From contig OZ255629.1 of NCBI GenBank assembly GCA_965276785.1, forward strand, positions 1,798,001 to 1,862,000: a stretch of 64,000 nt of DNA, in the 5' to 3' direction. Of this stretch, positions 60,082-64,000 are shown one piece after another. The translations under genes and the position numbers were made by a program. Source of the DNA: LMUY01 sp965276785 (GTDB lineage: Bacteria; Pseudomonadota; Alphaproteobacteria; Acetobacterales; Acetobacteraceae). Under the pieces are notes generated by a model. The model had not been told where the DNA came from and made no database searches. It saw only the letters and a program-made list of their open reading frames with translations. How positions within the stretch are numbered: the first letter of the stretch is position 1; each line of letters starts with the position of its first letter.

Positions 60082-62325
60082 ATGTCCGGGGTTGCGTTCA
60101 TCACCAACTGGGGCATGCCTCCATATTCCATGTTCGACACCCTAACCGCGGGCGCGGGCATCCGGAAGCGGGTTCCGGTGCTGCTGCCATACCCGTTTGC
60201 CGGGCCGTTCGACTACTCGGTGCCGGATGGGATGGAGCTGCAGCCCGGCGATCTCGTGCTGGTGCCGCTCAACCGCCGCGCGGAAGTGGGCGTGGTGTGG
60301 GACGCGCCGGCGGGGGACGCGGTGGCGGACGCCAAACTGAAGCCGGTCAATGCCGTGCTGGACGCGCCCGGCATGCAACCCGCGCTGCGGCGCTTCATCG
60401 ATTGGCTGGCGGCCTACACCCTGGCGCCCCCCGGTGACGTGCTGGCCATGGCGCTGCGGGTGAACGCGCTGGCGCCGCCGGTGGCTCAGCCCGGCTGGAG
60501 CCTGGGCACCATCCCGCCGGACGCCCGGTTGACAGACGGGCGGGCGCGGATCGTCTCCGTTCTGACAGATGGCGTGCCCCGCACCGGACCAGCCCTGGCG
60601 CGCGCGGCGTCGGTGTCCCCAGGGGTGATTCGCGGCATGGCCCAGGCCGGCATGCTGCTGCCCACCCTGCTGCCCGCTGCCCCGCCCTTCGCCGCGCCCG
60701 ACCCGAACCATCCCGGCCCCGCCCTGTCCGCCGAGCAGGACGCGGCCGCTTCCTGCCTGCGTGAGGCGGTGGCCGCAGCCTCGTTCAGCGTCACCCTGCT
60801 GGATGGCGTCACCGGCTCGGGCAAGACCGAGGTGTACCTGGAGGCGGTGGCGGAATGCCTGCGCGCCGGGCGGCAAGCGCTGGTGCTGCTGCCCGAAATC
60901 GCGCTGTCTTCGCAGTGGCTCGAGCGCTTCGCCGCCCGGTTCGGCACCCCGCCCGCCGTCTGGCACTCCGACCTGCCCTCCCGCACCCGGCGCATCACCT
61001 GGCGGGCGGTCGCCGAAGGCGGCGCGGCCGTCGTGGTGGGCGCCCGCTCCGCGCTGTTCCTGCCGTTCCCCGACCTCGGCCTGATCGTGGTGGACGAGGA
61101 GCACGAGACCGCGTTCAAGCAGGAGGACGGCGTGGTCTACCATGCCCGCGACATGGCGGTGGTGCGCGCCCGCTTCTGCACCGCCCCCGCCATCCTGGTC
61201 TCGGCCACGCCCAGCCTGGAAACGCTGGCCAATGTCGAGGCCGGCCGCTACCGCCATCTCTCGCTCGCCGCCCGCCACGGCGGCGCTCGCCTGCCCGAAG
61301 TGAGCACGCTGGACCTGCGCGAGGACCCGCCGCCACGCGGCCGCTTCCTGGCCGACCGGCTGGTAACGGCGGTGCGCGAGACCATGGCGCGGGGGGAGCA
61401 GGCGATGCTGTTCCTCAACCGCCGCGGTTACGCGCCGCTCACCCTGTGCCGCGCCTGCGGCCATCGCATGCAATGCCCGAATTGCACCGCCTGGCTGGTG
61501 GAGCACCGCGCCCGGCGGCAGCTCACCTGCCACCATTGCGGCCATACCGAGCCGATCCCGCCCGCCTGCCCCGTCTGTGCGGCGGAGGACAGCCTGGTGC
61601 CGATCGGGCCCGGCGTGGAGCGCATCACCGAGGAGGCCGCCGCCCTGTTCCCCGAGGCGCGAACGCTGGTGATGGCCAGCGACACCATGCCCGGGCCTGC
61701 CGCCGCCGCCGCCGCCGCCGAGGCCATTGCCGCACGGCAGGTGGACCTGATCATCGGCACCCAGATCGTCGCCAAGGGCTGGCACTTCCCGCATTTGACC
61801 CTGGTGGGGGTGGTGGATGCCGATTTGAGCCTTGGCGGCGGCGACCTTCGCGCGGCGGAGCGGACGGTGCAGTTGCTGCACCAGGTCGCGGGCCGGGCGG
61901 GCCGGGCCGAGGCGCCCGGCCGCGTGCTGTTGCAGACCTTCAGCCCGGAACACCCGGTGATGCAGGCCCTAACCGGGGGCGACCTACGCGCTTTCATGGC
62001 GCAGGAGAGCGCCGCCCGCCGCCCCGGGCATTGGCCGCCACACGGCCGGCTGGCCGCCCTGATCGTATCGGGCGACGACGCGCAATCTGCCGACGAGGCC
62101 GCGCGGGACCTTGGCCGGGCAGCGCCGCGCGCGGATGGCGTGGTGGTGCTCGGCCCGGCGCCGGCGCCGCTGGCGATTTTGCGCGGACGCCATCGGCGGC
62201 GTTTGCTGCTCAAGGCCAGGCGTGACATCTCGGTGCAGCCGTTGCTGCGCGAGTGGCTCGCGCGGGTGAAGCTTGCTCGCGGAGTGCGGGTGGATGTGGA
62301 CGTGGACCCGGTGTCGTTCTTATAG
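60082..62325 (+). CDS. priA: primosomal protein N' (replication restart helicase)
   Basis: A 747-residue PriA, a DNA helicase that reloads DnaB at stalled forks. Order: 3'-DNA-binding domain (VPVLLPYPFAGPFDYSVP), winged helix, helicase lobe 1 with Walker A GVTGSGKTEVYL and DEEH box, eight Cys of the zinc region (CRACGHRMQCPNC, CHHCGHTEPIPPACPVC), and lobe 2 with QVAGRAGRA. The start is uncertain: ATG at 60082 has GGGGG upstream, while in-frame ATGs at 60115 and 60130 give shorter N termini. A long open reading frame upstream overlaps DUF484 antisense and is not coding. Confidence 0.93.
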   Translation: MSGVAFITNWGMPPYSMFDTLTAGAGIRKRVPVLLPYPFAGPFDYSVPDGMELQPGDLVLVPLNRRAEVGVVWDAPAGDAVADAKLKPVNAVLDAPGMQPALRRFIDWLAAYTLAPPGDVLAMALRVNALAPPVAQPGWSLGTIPPDARLTDGRARIVSVLTDGVPRTGPALARAASVSPGVIRGMAQAGMLLPTLLPAAPPFAAPDPNHPGPALSAEQDAAASCLREAVAAASFSVTLLDGVTGSGKTEVYLEAVAECLRAGRQALVLLPEIALSSQWLERFAARFGTPPAVWHSDLPSRTRRITWRAVAEGGAAVVVGARSALFLPFPDLGLIVVDEEHETAFKQEDGVVYHARDMAVVRARFCTAPAILVSATPSLETLANVEAGRYRHLSLAARHGGARLPEVSTLDLREDPPPRGRFLADRLVTAVRETMARGEQAMLFLNRRGYAPLTLCRACGHRMQCPNCTAWLVEHRARRQLTCHHCGHTEPIPPACPVCAAEDSLVPIGPGVERITEEAAALFPEARTLVMASDTMPGPAAAAAAAEAIAARQVDLIIGTQIVAKGWHFPHLTLVGVVDADLSLGGGDLRAAERTVQLLHQVAGRAGRAEAPGRVLLQTFSPEHPVMQALTGGDLRAFMAQESAARRPGHWPPHGRLAALIVSGDDAQSADEAARDLGRAAPRADGVVVLGPAPAPLAILRGRHRRRLLLKARRDISVQPLLREWLARVKLARGVRVDVDVDPVSFL

Positions 62326-62515
62326 CCGCCTCACGGCTGCCCGAAGGCGTGGCGATGCGGGCCTGCGCGAACCTGGCGCATGGGCGACTTGGCTCTGCGC
62401 CCGCCAGGGTGGCCCGCTGCCTTCGTGCGCTGCCGGTCAGGGAGCGTCGGCAAGGCGGTTCGTCTCAGCGCCAAGCCCCTCTGGGACGCGGGGTGATGCC
62501 CCTGTCGAAGCACAG

Positions 62516-62716
62516 CTATCGCTTACCCACGCTCCACAGCATCAGCCAGCGCACCGGGAACACCCAGACCACGCCGGCCACCAAGAAATACAGCGCTTGG
62601 AACACCCAGTTCTGCGGCAGCACGGCGGGCAGCGTGATGGCGGCCGCGATATAGGCCACAACGAAGCCCACCCCCATCACGGCGGCGGCGAGCGGGCGGT
62701 AAGCGGGCGCGGCCAT
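62516..62716 (-). CDS. DUF2842 small membrane protein
   Basis: A 66-residue inner-membrane protein with two transmembrane helices (about 9-30 and 38-58), matching DUF2842, a family restricted mostly to alphaproteobacteria and without known function. The pattern AVMGVGFVVAYIAAAITLPAVLPQNWVFQALYFLVAGVVWVFPVRWLMLW is the full family domain. Divergent from apt. Confidence 0.87.
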   Translation of the reverse strand: MAAPAYRPLAAAVMGVGFVVAYIAAAITLPAVLPQNWVFQALYFLVAGVVWVFPVRWLMLWSVGKR

Positions 62717-62786
62717 GGCGGCCAGTTAGCGCAACACCGGAGCCCGGGCTATAGGGGCCACTCTCGACGCGCCGAAAGGGCAGCCT

Positions 62787-63302
62787 ATGGACCTCAAGGA
62801 CCACATCGCCGCGATCCCGGATTTCCCCAAGCCCGGCATCCTGTTCTATGATGTCTCTACCCTGCTGCGGCATGCCGATGCGTGGCAGGTGGCAATGGGC
62901 CGGATGGCACAGACCGTGCGCCAATGGCAGCCGGACTTGCTGGCCGGTGTCGAGTCGCGCGGCTTTCTGCTGGCCGCGCCGCTTGCGCTCAAGCTTGGCT
63001 GCGGCTTCGTCATGCTGCGCAAGCGGGGCAAGCTGCCGGGCCGGGTGGTGGCGCACGACTACGCGCTGGAATACGGCACCGACCGCCTGGAAATCCAGGC
63101 CGATGCAATCACCGCCGGCCAGCGCGTCGTGGTGGTGGACGACTTGTTGGCCACCGGCGGCACCATGGCGGCGAGCATCGCCCTGCTGCAGGAGGTCGGC
63201 GCCGTGGTGCCGGCGGCGGTGGCGCTGATCGAGCTGAGCTTCCTGGGCGGGCGCCAACGGCTCGGCGTGCCGTTTGCATCGCTCGTCGCTTATGACGCTT
63301 GA
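62787..63302 (+). CDS. apt: adenine phosphoribosyltransferase
   Basis: Salvages adenine to AMP using PRPP. The 171-residue protein has LKDHIAAIPDFPKPGILFYDVSTLL, GVESRGFLLAAPLALKLGCGFVMLRKRGKLPG, the PRPP loop VVVVDDLLATGGTMAAS and the C-terminal VALIELSFLGGRQRL. All key residues are present, and the length is standard. The gene is free-standing, divergent from DUF2842. Confidence 0.97.
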   Translation: MDLKDHIAAIPDFPKPGILFYDVSTLLRHADAWQVAMGRMAQTVRQWQPDLLAGVESRGFLLAAPLALKLGCGFVMLRKRGKLPGRVVAHDYALEYGTDRLEIQADAITAGQRVVVVDDLLATGGTMAASIALLQEVGAVVPAAVALIELSFLGGRQRLGVPFASLVAYDA

Positions 63303-63379
63303 CGGAGGCTGAACGGCGGCATCCGGTTGCGACCGGCAACAAAGCGCGGGTAAAAAACGCCGAGGAGGAAAGCGACACC

Positions 63380-64000
63380 GTGCACGCACCTGCATTCACC
63401 CGCCGATCGCTCTTCGCCATGGCGGCTCTAACCGCGCCCTTGGCCGCGCCCCTGGCCGCGCTCCTGCGCTCCGGGCAGGCCCGTGCGGCCGCCGCCGCGC
63501 CGTTCGCTGCCGCCACGCTCCTGGTGGGCGGTCCCGGCGGCGGCGGGGTGGATGCTTGGGCCGACTGGCTCGCTCCCGCGCTCGGCCCGGCCTTGTTCCC
63601 CGGCGTGTCGTTGCGCAAGGACGTGGTAGGCGGCGTGGACGGCGTGACCGCGGCCAACCAGTTCGAGGCCTGGGCCATCCCGGATGGCAGCACCGCCGCA
63701 TTGCTGCCCGGCGCCGCCGCCCTCGCCTGGCTGAGTGGCGACCCGCGTGCCCGATTCGACGCCGCCCGCTGGCTGCCCGCGATGGCCGCCACCACGCCGT
63801 GCCTGGTGGCCAGCCGGCTGACGCTATCGCAGGTGACGGCCGCGCCGTTGCGGCTGGCCGCGGCGGCCCCGGCAGGAAAGGAATGGCCGGCGATGCTGGC
63901 GCTGGATTTGCTGGGCGTGCCCTGGCAGCCGGTCTGGGGCCTGCCCGACCCGGCCGAGGCGCTCAAGTCGCGGCAGGTGGACGCCGTTTGCCTCACCGGC
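63380..64000 (+). CDS. Bug/TctC-like periplasmic protein, C-terminal part outside the window
   Basis: The first 207 codons of a gene cut by the right edge. A GTG at 63380 follows AGGAGGAA (63363-63370). The signal sequence has a twin-arginine pair (TRRSLFAMAAL) and an Ala-rich core ending near ARA. The mature part includes TLLVGGPGGGGVDAWADWLAPALGPALFPGVSLRKDVVGGVDGVTAANQFEAWAIPDGSTAALLPG, which resembles the opening of tripartite tricarboxylate (Bug/TctC) binding proteins. Ligand unknown. Confidence 0.72.
   Translation, partial: MHAPAFTRRSLFAMAALTAPLAAPLAALLRSGQARAAAAAPFAAATLLVGGPGGGGVDAWADWLAPALGPALFPGVSLRKDVVGGVDGVTAANQFEAWAIPDGSTAALLPGAAALAWLSGDPRARFDAARWLPAMAATTPCLVASRLTLSQVTAAPLRLAAAAPAGKEWPAMLALDLLGVPWQPVWGLPDPAEALKSRQVDAVCLTG

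Noticed and set aside
60142..61953. 603-codon open frame antisense to priA
   Set aside because: PriA is certain by motif and length; antisense frames in GC-rich genes are commonly open, and this one is low-complexity Gly/Arg/His-rich.
1..64000. tRNA, rRNA, CRISPR or prophage
   Set aside because: No cloverleaf-like GGTTCGA-type arms outside coding regions, no direct repeat arrays with spacers, and no integrase beyond xerC or phage structural genes were seen.

Overview
The window is 64 kb of a high-GC chromosome carrying almost only housekeeping and accessory metabolic genes. The gene set points to an alphaproteobacterium, most likely Rhodospirillales/Acetobacteraceae. Supporting features are lysC close to ptsP and divergent from ubiG, alaC near hom-glpX, DUF484-xerC beside priA, the alphaproteobacterial families DUF2842, DUF3553 and DUF1178, a ChpT-type histidine phosphotransferase, and polyhydroxyalkanoate synthase with a phasin. 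No rRNA, tRNA, CRISPR array or intact prophage was seen. Genes are packed tightly, with many 4-base start/stop overlaps (ATGA, GTGA, TTGA) and many GTG or TTG starts.

Layout. 0-5 kb: sugar handling (carbohydrate porin fragment, zwf, YghU-type GST, cupin, aldose epimerase, enol-lactone hydrolase). 5-7 kb: a TibC/AAH-type protein O-heptosyltransferase overlapping an isolated hisA, then a small lipoprotein. 7.4-15.4 kb: a seven-gene, mostly overlapping glycan cassette (two nucleotide-sugar SDRs, a B12-binding radical SAM enzyme, three glycosyltransferases, an acyltransferase). One glycosyltransferase carries an in-frame palindromic repeat. 15.4-23 kb: MFS exporter, CBS protein, ptsP, nitronate monooxygenase, lysC, ubiG. 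23-29.4 kb: hybrid histidine kinase, DUF1178, grxC, comF, methyltransferase, a small secreted protein, moaA, DUF3553.

29.5-34.4 kb: a ChpT-like protein next to a cheA(hybrid)-cheW-cheY-cheR operon without cheB. 34.4-38.3 kb: a solitary rutA, a D-threonine/hydroxyaspartate aldolase-like enzyme, a PagL-like lipid A deacylase, an AlkA-type glycosylase and a small membrane protein. 38.6-40.7 kb: a RodZ-like protein and ispG. 40.8-43.2 kb: a disturbed zone with an IS630-type transposase remnant, a glycosyltransferase-like gene and about 1 kb of decayed gene fragments. 43.2-52.8 kb: phaC, an OmpA-like lipoprotein, alaC, a chemoreceptor, hom, glpX, phasin, a TetR-like protein with C-terminal heptad repeats.

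52.8-64 kb: proC, YbjN, ubiK, pdxA-pdxJ-GNAT, a RelE/ParE-type toxin-antitoxin pair followed by a REP-like hairpin, a PDZ protein, yidB, xerC, DUF484, priA, DUF2842, apt and the start of a Bug/TctC-like periplasmic protein.

How it fits together: phaC and phasin support carbon storage; zwf, glpX and the mutarotase serve sugar metabolism; lysC and hom feed the aspartate family; pdxA and pdxJ make pyridoxine phosphate in a coupled pair. The che operon together with the chemoreceptor (CheR-tether-like C terminus DWEEF) indicates a chemosensory pathway. The best candidates for under-described biology are the glycan cassette with its B12/radical-SAM enzyme, the heptosyltransferase with no visible substrate, and the ChpT/CheA association.
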